Of a stretch of 64,000 nt of DNA, positions 54,995-63,463 are shown piece after piece. The position numbers were made by a program, and so were the translations under genes. The stretch comes from Marinobacter oulmenensis (lineage in GTDB: Bacteria > Pseudomonadota > Gammaproteobacteria > Pseudomonadales > Oleiphilaceae). The first letter of the stretch is position 1. Each line of letters starts with the position of its first letter. The stretch spans positions 124,001 through 188,000 of the forward strand of contig NZ_JACHFE010000003.1 in NCBI RefSeq assembly GCF_014201735.1, read 5' to 3'. Below the pieces are notes generated by a model. That model did no database searches, was not told the DNA's origin, and was given only the letters and a program-made list of their open reading frames with translations.

Positions 54995-55906
54995 GTGAGC
55001 ATGGAATTTATGACCAAGTCAGCCAGTGATATGGCGTCAAAGACATTCAAAGACCGTCTGTCCGGCCCGGACATCGTTGTGGCGCCCGGCATCTATGATG
55101 CGCTGAGCGCGTCCCTGGCAGAACAGGCCGGATTCGACACGGCCTATCTGTCCGGGGCCAGCCTGGCCTACACCAAACTCGGGCGTCCCGATATCGGGCT
55201 GATGAGCCTGACCGAAGTCAACGATTCCCTCGCCCACATCCGTGAGCGCTCCGACATCAATATCGTGGTCGACTGCGATACCGGTTTTGGTAACGCACTG
55301 AATGTTATGCGCAGTGTCCGCCTGCTGGAGCGCTCCGGTGCCAACGCCATTCAGCTCGAGGACCAGACCTACCCGAAACGCTGCGGCCACCTGCGCGGCA
55401 AGAGCCTGGTCAGCCAGGGCGAGATGGTCGGCAAGATCAAAGCCGCCCTGGATGCCCGCCACAGCGACCAGACCCTGATCATCGGGCGCACCGATGCGAT
55501 TGCCACCGAAGGTGTCGACAAGGCACTGGAGCGGGCCCAGTCCTATTATGAAGCCGGGGCGGATGTCCTGTTCGTGGAAGGCATTCGCTCGGCGGAACAG
55601 GTGGAAAAGGTCATGAGCCGGTTCCGGGGCAAGGTGCCTGTCATGGCCAACATGGTCGAGGGTGGTGACACACCGCTACAGGACGCCCAAACCCTGAACG
55701 AGCTGGGTTTCTCCATGGTGATTTTCCCGGGCGCCCTGGTTCGCGCGTTTACTCACATGGCCTCTCAGTTTTTCAATACACTGAAAACCGACGGTACCAC
55801 CGACAACTTCCGTGACCGTATGCTGGACTTCAAGCAGCTGAACGATTATCTCGGCACCCAGTCACTGCTGGAAATGGGCCAGCAGTACGAAGACCGTTCA
55901 CGCTAG
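54995..55906 (+). CDS. Isocitrate lyase/PEP mutase superfamily lyase, 2,3-dimethylmalate lyase-like
   Basis: 303 residues from GTG 54995; ATGs at 55001 and 55010 are possible starts. Superfamily features: GIYDALSASLAEQAGFDTAYLSG, VVDCDTGFGN (metal-binding Asp), the QLEDQTYPKRCGHLRGKSL gating loop with catalytic cysteine (CGH), IIGRTDA and LFVEGIRS. The intact K-R-C-G-H motif points to a C-C lyase (dimethylmalate lyase, methylisocitrate lyase, oxaloacetate hydrolase) rather than PEP mutase. With a LeuCD-like hydratase in the next operon, cleavage of a methylated malate to pyruvate plus an acid is plausible. Confidence 0.82.
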   Translation: MSMEFMTKSASDMASKTFKDRLSGPDIVVAPGIYDALSASLAEQAGFDTAYLSGASLAYTKLGRPDIGLMSLTEVNDSLAHIRERSDINIVVDCDTGFGNALNVMRSVRLLERSGANAIQLEDQTYPKRCGHLRGKSLVSQGEMVGKIKAALDARHSDQTLIIGRTDAIATEGVDKALERAQSYYEAGADVLFVEGIRSAEQVEKVMSRFRGKVPVMANMVEGGDTPLQDAQTLNELGFSMVIFPGALVRAFTHMASQFFNTLKTDGTTDNFRDRMLDFKQLNDYLGTQSLLEMGQQYEDRSR

Positions 55907-55938
55907 AGCGCACACAACCCCATTTCAGGAGACGCACG

Positions 55939-56616
55939 ATGATTACCACTGACAAAACTGCCAAGCAGATCTTCCACGAGGTGATGGAGAATCCCCAGCG
56001 GGTTCCGTTCGGCTTCGGCAAAAAAGCGGTACTGGTCAATGTAGACCCCCAGAAGGCCTACACCCGGACCGACCTGTACAAGACCGCCTACGAGACCGAT
56101 CCCCGCCAGCTGGAATACACCAACGAGCTGGCCAAACGGTTCCGCGAGCTTGGCTGGCCCGTGGTCTGGACTCACGTCGCCTTCCTGGATTCGGCAGAGG
56201 ATGCTGGCGTCTGGGGCACCCGGACCGATACTCCGGACTCCCTTCAGAACATCAAGTACGGCTCTGACCGGGCAGCGTTCGATGAGCGGGCCGAGATCGA
56301 TTACGCCCGGGACGTGGTGTACACCAAGCGCATGCCCTCAGCCTTCTTTGAAACCCCGCTGCAGTCGCTGCTGGTCTGGCATCAGGTCGACACCGTGATT
56401 GTCACTGGCGGCTCCACATCGGGCTGCATCCGGGCGACCGCTGTCGAGAGCCTTTCCCGGGGGTATCGCACCATCGTTCCCGAAGAATGCGTGGCCGACA
56501 AACACGAAAGCTATCACTTCGCCAACCTGACCGACCTGCACCTCAAGTACGCGGATGTCATGAAGGTTCAGAGCGTATTTGACTGGCTGGATGACCAGAT
56601 CGCCAAGCAGGACTGA
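55939..56616 (+). CDS. Isochorismatase-fold amidohydrolase (N-carbamoylsarcosine/maleamate amidase-like)
   Basis: 225 residues. The catalytic triad Asp36 (NVDPQKAY), Lys130 (YTKRMPSAF) and Cys163 (STSGCIRATA) matches N-carbamoylsarcosine amidase in identity and spacing; GCIRATAVES after the cysteine and a preceding Gly-Gly-Ser-Thr loop are characteristic. Such enzymes hydrolyse N-carbamoylsarcosine, maleamate or related amides to acid and ammonia. In this operon, with two imidase-like genes after it, a half-amide of a dicarboxylic acid is the natural candidate. AGGAGAC precedes the ATG. Confidence 0.85.
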   Translation: MITTDKTAKQIFHEVMENPQRVPFGFGKKAVLVNVDPQKAYTRTDLYKTAYETDPRQLEYTNELAKRFRELGWPVVWTHVAFLDSAEDAGVWGTRTDTPDSLQNIKYGSDRAAFDERAEIDYARDVVYTKRMPSAFFETPLQSLLVWHQVDTVIVTGGSTSGCIRATAVESLSRGYRTIVPEECVADKHESYHFANLTDLHLKYADVMKVQSVFDWLDDQIAKQD

Positions 56617-56630
56617 AGGGGGCACCAGAG

Positions 56631-57575
56631 ATGAAAGAGAGTCTCGGCGTATATGACTACTGGCCGTACCACAACCGGCCGAAGATCGAGTGGCCGAACG
56701 GTGCCCGGGTGGCGCTGTGGGTGGCCCCGAACATCGAGTTCTACGAACTGGATCCGCCAGCCAACCCTCACCGCAAGGCCTGGCCGCAGCCGAGCCCGGC
56801 GCTGCCGGGCTACACCATCCGTGACTATGGCAACCGGGTGGGTCACCGGCGCCAGATGGACCTGCTCGACAAGTACGGAATCCGCGGCTCTGTTTCGCTG
56901 TCTGTGGCACTGTGCGAGCACCATCCGGAGATCATCGATAGGGTCTGCGAGCGTGGCTGGGAACTGTTCAGCCATGGCATTTACAACACCCGCTACACCT
57001 ACGGCCTGAGCGAAGAACAGGAAATGGAGATGATCCGGGACTCCATCGAGACCATCTACCGGCACAGCGGCCAGAAATGTGCCGGCTATCTGGCCCCGGC
57101 CCTGTCCCATTCCGAACGGACGCTGGACCTGTTCGCCGAAGCCGGCAGTGATCTGTTTGGTGACGACGCCGGTTTCTATACCTGCGACCTGTTCCATGAT
57201 GACCAGCCCACGCCCGTGCGCGTGCGTAACGGCAAACGTTTCATCTCGGTGCCCTACTCACTGGAGATGAACGACACCATTGTCTACGCCGTCAACAAGG
57301 TCGAACCCCGCCACTACGGCACCATGCTCAAGCGGCATTTCGACCGTCTGTACGAAGAGGGTAAGGAATCCGGCACCGTCATGTGTATTCCGACCCACAA
57401 CTATCAGGTGAGCTGCCCCCACCGCATGAAGGCGTTCGAGGAGGCGCTGGAGTACATCACCGGCCACAGCGATGTCTGGCTGGCTACCGGCCGGGAGATT
57501 GCCGAGCACTATCTGACTCATTCCTATGATGCCGCGCTCGAGGACATCAAGCGCAAGAACGGAGGTGTTCAATGA
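56631..57575 (+). CDS. Imidase/allantoinase-like polysaccharide-deacetylase-fold protein 1
   Basis: 314 residues, NodB-like barrel of the allantoinase (PuuE)/cyclic imide hydrolase type. RDYGNRVGHRR (64-74), SHGIYN with His115, and the C-terminal PTHNYQVSCPHR are the family landmarks. The N-terminal motif reads NIEFYE (34-39), with glutamates where classical deacetylases have TFDD. The protein probably opens a cyclic imide or ureide. It starts 14 bases after the amidase and overlaps the next paralogue by 4 bases, suggesting a pair made in equal amounts. Confidence 0.78.
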   Translation: MKESLGVYDYWPYHNRPKIEWPNGARVALWVAPNIEFYELDPPANPHRKAWPQPSPALPGYTIRDYGNRVGHRRQMDLLDKYGIRGSVSLSVALCEHHPEIIDRVCERGWELFSHGIYNTRYTYGLSEEQEMEMIRDSIETIYRHSGQKCAGYLAPALSHSERTLDLFAEAGSDLFGDDAGFYTCDLFHDDQPTPVRVRNGKRFISVPYSLEMNDTIVYAVNKVEPRHYGTMLKRHFDRLYEEGKESGTVMCIPTHNYQVSCPHRMKAFEEALEYITGHSDVWLATGREIAEHYLTHSYDAALEDIKRKNGGVQ

Positions 57576-58507
57576 GCCTCGACAAAGACTACCTGGAATA
57601 CCCGAAGCGCGGCTATGGCCACGACCACGACCGGTACGAGTGGAGCATGCTGGCTGACCGGCCGGCCGTGAGCTGGCCCGGCGACAAGCAACTGGCAGTC
57701 TGGATCAACACGTCCCTGCAGTTCTACCCGTTGAACCAGCAGGGCAAACCGTTCAAGGTTCCCAACGGCATGACCATGCCCTACCCGGACCTGCGCCACT
57801 TCACCCTGCGTGACTACGGCAACCGGGTGGGCATCTACCGGTGCCTGAAAGCGTTTGAGCGTTATGGCATCCGGCCCACCTTTGCCATCAACAGCCAACT
57901 GGCCAAAGACACGCCCTACCTGCTGGACCAGTTGCAGGCCACCGGCGGGGAATTTATCTGCCACGGCTGGAACATGGATCACCTGCACTACGGCGGGCAG
58001 GACCGGGACGAGGAAGCGGAACTGGTTCAGCGCTCGGTGGACACCCTGCGCAGCCTGGTGGACAGCCCCGTGCGCGGCTGGCTCAGCCCCGCCAAGAACG
58101 AAAGCTGGAACACGCCGGATCTGCTGACAGAGAACGGCATCGAGTACTGTTGCGACTGGGTGAATGATGACATGCCCTACGGTTTTCGTACCGACCATGG
58201 TCCGCTGACCATGATGCCCCTGACCACCGAGATCGAGGACCAGTTCGTGATCGGCCAGAACCTGCACTCCGAGGATGCCTGGGTGGAGCAGGTCAAGGAT
58301 GCCTTCGACTTTCTCCTCAATGAAGCCCGCAACCAGGGCGGCCGCATGCTGGCACTGAACATCCACCCCTGGATGATCGGACAGCCGCACCGGATCGCCA
58401 GCCTGGAAGCGGTGCTGGAGTACATCACCGGTCACAGCGAGATCTGGCAGGCAACAGCCGGCGACATCGTCGATGCCTTCAACGCCCAGTCCGGCAAGGG
58501 AAACTGA
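57572..58507 (+). CDS. Imidase/allantoinase-like polysaccharide-deacetylase-fold protein 2
   Basis: 311 residues, paralogue of the preceding protein: RDYGNRVGIYR (80-90), CHGWNMDHLHYG with His131, and NIHPWMIGQPHR near residue 265. The N-terminal motif is SLQFYP (48-53), lacking the acidic residues seen in paralogue 1, while its His-rich CHGWNMDHLH is richer in ligands. The two may complement each other in a heteromer, or act on different substrates. The 4-base overlap with gene 1 and the 3-base gap to the FAD gene support one transcript. Confidence 0.78.
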   Translation: MSLDKDYLEYPKRGYGHDHDRYEWSMLADRPAVSWPGDKQLAVWINTSLQFYPLNQQGKPFKVPNGMTMPYPDLRHFTLRDYGNRVGIYRCLKAFERYGIRPTFAINSQLAKDTPYLLDQLQATGGEFICHGWNMDHLHYGGQDRDEEAELVQRSVDTLRSLVDSPVRGWLSPAKNESWNTPDLLTENGIEYCCDWVNDDMPYGFRTDHGPLTMMPLTTEIEDQFVIGQNLHSEDAWVEQVKDAFDFLLNEARNQGGRMLALNIHPWMIGQPHRIASLEAVLEYITGHSEIWQATAGDIVDAFNAQSGKGN

Positions 58508-58510
58508 GCC

Positions 58511-59911
58511 ATGGCCATGGTTTCCCTCGACGGCGCAGACATTGAGTATGAGCTGACCATACCACTGGTCATTGTCGGTGGCGGCGCCTGCGGCCTGGTC
58601 GCAGGCCTTGCCGCGCTCTCCCGGGGCGTGGAGGCGGTGGTGCTGGAACGTGACAGCACACCCCGGGGCAGCACCTTCATGTCCTCCGGGTTCGTGCCGG
58701 CGGCCGGCACACGCTTCCAGAGAGCGCTCGGCATTGCAGACTCTCCGGCCATCATGGCCAACGACATCCTGACCAAGAATGAGCGACAGGCCGACCCGGA
58801 CATCGTGGCCGCTCTGGCCGGCGCCTCCGCCGAAGTGATCGAATGGCTGGCCGATGAACACGGTATACCCTTCGAACTGGTTCAGGGCTTTCTGTACCCG
58901 GGCCATAGCCAGATGCGGATGCACTGCACGCCTCGGCGGACCGGCGAAGAACTCATGGCCTGCCTGCTGAACGCGGCCGAGAGCGCGGGCCTGCCAGTGC
59001 TGACCGAAGCGAAGGTGACCACCCTGCATGCGGACCAAGAACGCCGGATTCGCGGCGTGTCCTACCAACGGCCGGACGGTTCCACCGAGCAGCTCGGTTG
59101 CGACGCCCTGATACTGGCCTGCAATGGCTACGGCGGCAATCCGGACCTGATTGCAGAACACGTCCCGGAGATGGCCAGCGCGCTCTACTACGGCCACGAA
59201 GGCAATCAGGGCGAGGCCGTACTCTGGGGCCAGTCCCTGGACGCCAGCCTGAAAGACATGGCCGCCTATCAGGGCCACGGCTCCCTCGCCTGGCCCCACC
59301 AGACCCTGATCTCCTGGGCCGTGATGATGCAGGGCGGCATTCAGCTGAATCTCGAGGGGCGCCGGTTCTCAAATGAGCATGGGGGCTATTCGGAGCAGGC
59401 CGCCAGGGTTCTGGGGCAACCCGAAGGCATTGCCTTCAACGTGTTCGATGGCCGGATTCACGCCCAGTGCCTGCAGTTCGAGGACTATCGCAACGCCGAG
59501 AGTACCGGTGCGGTCAAAACCTTCGAAACACTGGACGCACTGGCCGACGGGCTGGACCTGCCGCCTGAGGCAGTCCGGGACACCTTCCGTGAAATTCAGG
59601 CCCTGCAGGAAACCGGCGAAGCCGACCGGTTCGGACGACGGTTCGCGCCGGAGCTGGCACTGTCAGCGCCCTACTACGCGATACGGGTGACCGGTGCGCT
59701 CTTCCACACCCAGGGCGGTCTGGAAGTGACAACCGACGGCCGGGTACTGGACCGTGACAGCCAGCCCTTCCCGAATCTGTATGCCGGTGGCGGTGCCGCC
59801 CGGGGCGTTTCGGGGGCCGGTAACAGTGGCTATATGTCCGGAAACGGACTGTTAAGTGCTGTGGTCATGGGCGCTCTGGCTGGCCGCGCGGCTGCCAATC
59901 AGTGCGCGTGA
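58511..59911 (+). CDS. FAD-dependent dehydrogenase/reductase, FAD_binding_2 family
   Basis: 466 residues. The FAD dinucleotide site is VIVGGGACGLVAGLAAL (20-36), followed by LERDSTPRGSTFMSSG, a capping region and a C-terminal FAD segment (AGGGAARGVSGAGNSGYMSGNGLL). This is the fumarate reductase/ketosteroid dehydrogenase/urocanate reductase group, which adds or removes hydrogens next to a carbonyl. It ends the operon, and might desaturate or reduce the imide or acid backbone. The electron partner is unknown, and no haem-binding domain is fused. Confidence 0.82.
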   Translation: MAMVSLDGADIEYELTIPLVIVGGGACGLVAGLAALSRGVEAVVLERDSTPRGSTFMSSGFVPAAGTRFQRALGIADSPAIMANDILTKNERQADPDIVAALAGASAEVIEWLADEHGIPFELVQGFLYPGHSQMRMHCTPRRTGEELMACLLNAAESAGLPVLTEAKVTTLHADQERRIRGVSYQRPDGSTEQLGCDALILACNGYGGNPDLIAEHVPEMASALYYGHEGNQGEAVLWGQSLDASLKDMAAYQGHGSLAWPHQTLISWAVMMQGGIQLNLEGRRFSNEHGGYSEQAARVLGQPEGIAFNVFDGRIHAQCLQFEDYRNAESTGAVKTFETLDALADGLDLPPEAVRDTFREIQALQETGEADRFGRRFAPELALSAPYYAIRVTGALFHTQGGLEVTTDGRVLDRDSQPFPNLYAGGGAARGVSGAGNSGYMSGNGLLSAVVMGALAGRAAANQCA

Positions 59912-59933
59912 CCCATCACCCTGCTTTGTTCAA

Positions 59934-59963
59934 GGGATCCTGACCCGCCCGGCTCGGGATCCC
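59934..59963 (+). terminator. Weak hairpin after the catabolic operon
   Basis: GGGATCC and GGATCCC pair across a 16-base loop about 22 bases past the dehydrogenase stop, followed by a pyrimidine tract (CCTCTTCC). The 230-base gap up to 60141 holds no gene; CCAAAC/GTTTGG repeats near 60072-60097 could form another hairpin. Confidence 0.4.
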
Positions 59964-60141
59964 CCTCTTCCAAACTGATCACGATCAACCCCATCACTGG
60001 CAACGGCACTTCCTGCTGGCGGTCCGGGCATTCTTCTGCCATCTTATGCGGCTTAAAACAATTACCCATCCAAACTGTCCCATGATCCACGGTTTGGGAC
60101 TGTCTTTCGCATTCTGAGGCTGACATCAACTGGGACGATGC

Positions 60142-61254
60142 ATGTTTGAATTTATGAATGACCTGTTAAGAGCGGGCCGACACTCGCGCTATTTCAACCA
60201 TACACGAAGTTACAGCCTGTTCTCCCGGGTGCGCACCATTGCCTGGATTCTCGTGGTGCTTCAGACAGCCTGGATCGCAGTGGACTGGTTGCTTTTGCCT
60301 GAAGGCATCAGCAGCACCATCGCCTACGGCCGGATCACCGCCAGTGCCTGTTGCCTGGTGCTCGCCCTGTGGTTCAGCCACCCCTACCGGATCGAGGCGT
60401 CACTCATCCGTCTGCTGTTGCTGGTACTGGTACTGACCGTGTTCCAGACCTGGAGCAACTGGGTGCTCATCCATGCCGGGTTTGAATCCGAACTGGCGGG
60501 CTACGCGTTCTTCCCCTTCATGATCATCACCATGCTGGCAATCTTCCCCCTGACCATACTGGAGGTCCTGGGCTTCGCCGCCTTTGTCATTCTGGTTGAA
60601 CTCGTGTCCCAGCTCTGGAACGGCAAGTTCGGGCTGGTCAGTGGCCTGAATGATCTCTGGCTGCTGGCGCTGCTTGGCTGCATTGCCGGCTGGGCCTCGG
60701 TCAATCAGCTTAGCATGTTGCTGGTCATGCACCGCCAGGCCACCCGCGACCCGCTCACCGGCCTGGCCAACCGGCGCCAGGTGATGGAGCAGTTGGACAG
60801 CGATATCAGTGAATCCCTGGAAGGTGGTCAACCGCTGTCGGTATTGCTGTTCGATCTGGACAAGTTCAAGAGTTTCAACGACAACCATGGCCATGCTGCC
60901 GGCGACCTGGTGCTGAAACAGTTTGCCCGCATTCTCAAGGAAAACGCCAAACGCAAAGTGGACCTGGCCGGCCGTTTTGGCGGTGAGGAATTCCTGATGG
61001 TGCTGCCCGGCATGGGCGAAGCAGAGGCCAGCCGGGTGGCTGATGCCGTACGCGCCGGCTGCCATAAAACCAGCCTCAAGGTCCCGACCGGTGAGCAGGT
61101 CAGCTTTACCACCAGTATCGGCATCGCGGTGCTGGGGGATCAGGATGAAGACCGTACCCGCCTGCTCCAGCGTGCCGACGAAGCGCTCTATGCTGCCAAG
61201 GACGGGGGCCGGGACCGCTACGTAGTGGCACCAGCCGAGGGGGCTATCGTCTAG
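60142..61254 (+). CDS. Membrane-bound diguanylate cyclase
   Basis: 370 residues. Five or six membrane helices fill residues 32-195 as a MASE-like sensor, followed by a GGDEF domain. The active site GGEEF is at 280-284, and the product-inhibition I-site Arg271-x-x-Asp274 (RKVD) lies five residues before it, so the enzyme is probably active and feedback-controlled. It makes c-di-GMP. The stop codon overlaps the convergent MFS stop in a shared CTAG. The signal sensed is unknown. Confidence 0.92.
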   Translation: MFEFMNDLLRAGRHSRYFNHTRSYSLFSRVRTIAWILVVLQTAWIAVDWLLLPEGISSTIAYGRITASACCLVLALWFSHPYRIEASLIRLLLLVLVLTVFQTWSNWVLIHAGFESELAGYAFFPFMIITMLAIFPLTILEVLGFAAFVILVELVSQLWNGKFGLVSGLNDLWLLALLGCIAGWASVNQLSMLLVMHRQATRDPLTGLANRRQVMEQLDSDISESLEGGQPLSVLLFDLDKFKSFNDNHGHAAGDLVLKQFARILKENAKRKVDLAGRFGGEEFLMVLPGMGEAEASRVADAVRAGCHKTSLKVPTGEQVSFTTSIGIAVLGDQDEDRTRLLQRADEALYAAKDGGRDRYVVAPAEGAIV

Positions 61255-62504
61255 GCCGGCGCCCGGGCCGGCTCTTCCTCCGGCTCAAACTCACTGAAGG
61301 CCATATCCAGCGACTCCGGCCCGGCCTGCATCAAGGGCTCAAAATGCGCGGCTCCGGTGGTCAGATCACTGACGTGGCGGCGCCGGTACAGGGTATAGCC
61401 CGCCAGCCCGACCAGAGTCAGGGCAATATAGCCAGGCAGCGCATGGTTGCCCAGCACCCCCATCAGGGTCCCGGCAAGCACCGGGGCAATGGCGCAGCCG
61501 GCCCCGTGGAGCATCAGCATGGCTGCAGAACCTGAGATGATCTCTTCGGGCGGCAACTGGTCCACCAGCTGCGCCACCGCCAGCGGATACAGGGTAAAAG
61601 CCAGCCCGCCCCAGACAAAGAACAGCGCCATCAATGCCGGCGGATAGCTCGCAAAGGGCATGGCAGCGGCACTAACCGCTGCCAGCACCAGAATCCAGTT
61701 CAACACCCGGGCCCGGTCATGACGGTCGGAAAAACGCCCCACCGGTATCTGGAAAACCGCACCACCGATGATGGTCAGGCTCATGACCATGGCGACACCG
61801 GCATTATCAAAACCCAGTTTCACCACATAGACCGGGGCCATGCCCCAGAAAGCGCCCATGGCCAGCCCCGACAGCAAGGCCGTCACGATCGGCAGCGGTG
61901 TATGCCGGGCCAGTTCCCGCAGGTTGGCCCAGGCCCGCTCCGGCACCACCGGTTCCGGTTTGCTGGTCAGAGTGATAGGCAGCAGGGCCCAACAGATGAG
62001 CACCGTCACCACCACAAACAGGACGGCTCCCTCAGTACTGCCGATCCTCAGAATCTGCTGCGCCAGCGCCAGAGCCCCCAGGTTGATCGCCATGTAGATG
62101 GCAAAGATCCGGCCACGCTCCGAGGCAGCAGACTGACTGTTCAGCCAGCTTTCAATCACCGTAATCAGGGTGATGTAGGCCAGGCCATAGACAAACCGGA
62201 GCAGGACCCAGACCCAGGGGTCAATGAAGACCAGGTGCAGCAGTGCGGCGCTTGCACAAATGGCAGCGCAGAAGGCAAATGTTCGAATATGGCGCATGCG
62301 CCGGATCAGATGACGCCCAGCCCAGGAGCCACAGATGAAGCCGGCGAAATAGCTGGACATGATCAGCCCGAGGAAGGGCGTGGAAATCCCCTCCGCCGTG
62401 CCCCGCAAGGCCAGCAGCGTATTGATCAGGCCATTGCCCAACAGCAGCAGGGCCACACTGATAAGAATGGAACGGATGGGTGCCAGTACCGACAGAGCTC
62501 GCAT
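61251..62504 (-). CDS. MFS transporter, YcaD-like
   Basis: 417 residues with 12 predicted membrane helices. The N-half loop carries GSWAGRHLIRRMRHI and the C-half GRFSDRHDRARVLNW, the major-facilitator loop motifs. VIESWLNSQSAASERGRIFAIYM near residue 115-137 is characteristic of the YcaD group. The C-terminal 35 residues are acidic and cytoplasmic. The substrate is unknown. It is convergent with the diguanylate cyclase gene. Confidence 0.85.
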   Translation of the reverse strand: MRALSVLAPIRSILISVALLLLGNGLINTLLALRGTAEGISTPFLGLIMSSYFAGFICGSWAGRHLIRRMRHIRTFAFCAAICASAALLHLVFIDPWVWVLLRFVYGLAYITLITVIESWLNSQSAASERGRIFAIYMAINLGALALAQQILRIGSTEGAVLFVVVTVLICWALLPITLTSKPEPVVPERAWANLRELARHTPLPIVTALLSGLAMGAFWGMAPVYVVKLGFDNAGVAMVMSLTIIGGAVFQIPVGRFSDRHDRARVLNWILVLAAVSAAAMPFASYPPALMALFFVWGGLAFTLYPLAVAQLVDQLPPEEIISGSAAMLMLHGAGCAIAPVLAGTLMGVLGNHALPGYIALTLVGLAGYTLYRRRHVSDLTTGAAHFEPLMQAGPESLDMAFSEFEPEEEPARAPA

Positions 62505-62575
62505 GAGGGATTCTCCGGAAACAAGTCCCTGTCGGATGCTGCATAAAACGGACCAGACCGGTTTTCAGGCCGCTC

Positions 62576-62908
62576 TCAGAACAGGCGGGTTCCGTCTTCC
62601 ACCGGGCTATCCGGCCCAACCAGGGTGACTGCTCCGCTCTGGGTCTGAACCCCCGTCACCAGACATTCGGACAAAAACGGGCCAATCTGTTTCGGCGGGA
62701 AATTGGTCACCGCCAGCACCTGCTTCCCGACCAGTTGCTCCTGGCTGTAGAGATCGGTGATCTGGGCACTGGATTTACGCATCCCTATCTCCGGGCCGAA
62801 ATACACCATCAGCTTGTAGGCCGGCTTTCTGGCTTCTGGAAACGCCATGACCTCATGGATGGTGCCCACCCGGATCTCCACCTTTTCGAAATCTTCCCAA
62901 CGAATCAT
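62576..62908 (-). CDS. CsaA-like tRNA-binding protein
   Basis: 110 residues consisting of a single EMAP-II/Trbp111-type OB fold. MIRWEDFEKVEIRVGTI, a PAYKLMVYFGPEIGMRKSSAQIT stretch (about residues 29-51) and VLAVTNFPPKQIGPFLSECLVTG match CsaA, which binds tRNA-like structures and shows chaperone activity in Bacillus. It is probably a dimer. It is a single gene between the MFS transporter and nirD; the 116-base gap to nirD shows nothing further. Confidence 0.88.
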   Translation of the reverse strand: MIRWEDFEKVEIRVGTIHEVMAFPEARKPAYKLMVYFGPEIGMRKSSAQITDLYSQEQLVGKQVLAVTNFPPKQIGPFLSECLVTGVQTQSGAVTLVGPDSPVEDGTRLF

Positions 62909-63024
62909 GCGGTTTCGCCTCCCGTTTCTGGTTCAGACGCAAGGCTATCGCGGGATCACACAGCCGGCTTTCAGATTCCGGCGGGGCTGTTGCGGTTTTC
63001 GGCGGAAGTGGCCTTTTGCCCGCA

Positions 63025-63393
63025 TCAGGCGGCAGAGGTCTGTCGTTGTTCGCAGGGAACCTCCAGACGCACCCGGCCCCCGTCCAGCAAAACCGGATAA
63101 CGTTTGACCTGGACCGACTCATCTTCAAGGCAACGCCCCGTGCGCAGGCTGAAGTGCTGCTTGTAAAGCGGCGAGGCCACAACCGGTTCGCCCTTCAGAT
63201 CCCCGGTAATGCCCCGGGCCAGCACGTTCGCGCCACTGATCGGATCGTGATGGCTGATGGCAAACAGCGCGGGCAGCCGGTGCGGCAAATAGAACACCGC
63301 CACCGGCCCGTCCTCGGTCCACACGGCGATGCCGGATTCCGGCACCAGGTCATCCACGGTGCAAACGGCGTCCCAACGGGTTGGTGCTTTCAT
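63025..63393 (-). CDS. nirD: Nitrite reductase (NADH) small subunit
   Basis: 122 residues from ATG 63391-63393, preceded by AGGAG; the open frame continues into nirB and is not used. NirD is a Rieske-like fold without cluster ligands, matching the absence of Cys-His pairs here; VAVFYLPHRLPALFAISHHDPISGANVLARGI and VASPLYKQHFSLRTG are typical. It supports NirB in NADH-dependent reduction of nitrite to ammonia. It follows nirB by 70 bases. Confidence 0.92.
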   Translation of the reverse strand: MKAPTRWDAVCTVDDLVPESGIAVWTEDGPVAVFYLPHRLPALFAISHHDPISGANVLARGITGDLKGEPVVASPLYKQHFSLRTGRCLEDESVQVKRYPVLLDGGRVRLEVPCEQRQTSAA

Positions 63394-63463
63394 GATGTTT
63401 CTCCTGATCTCAATCTGTTTTTTTACAGGCGTTACCACCTTGCTCCAACTCAAAGTTCCAAGG

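Noticed and set aside
57569..59299. 576-codon open frame on the minus strand opposite the imidase-like and FAD genes
   Set aside because: It is antisense to three genes with clear family motifs and overlapping operon structure; its translation is Gly/His/Gln-rich without recognisable motifs.
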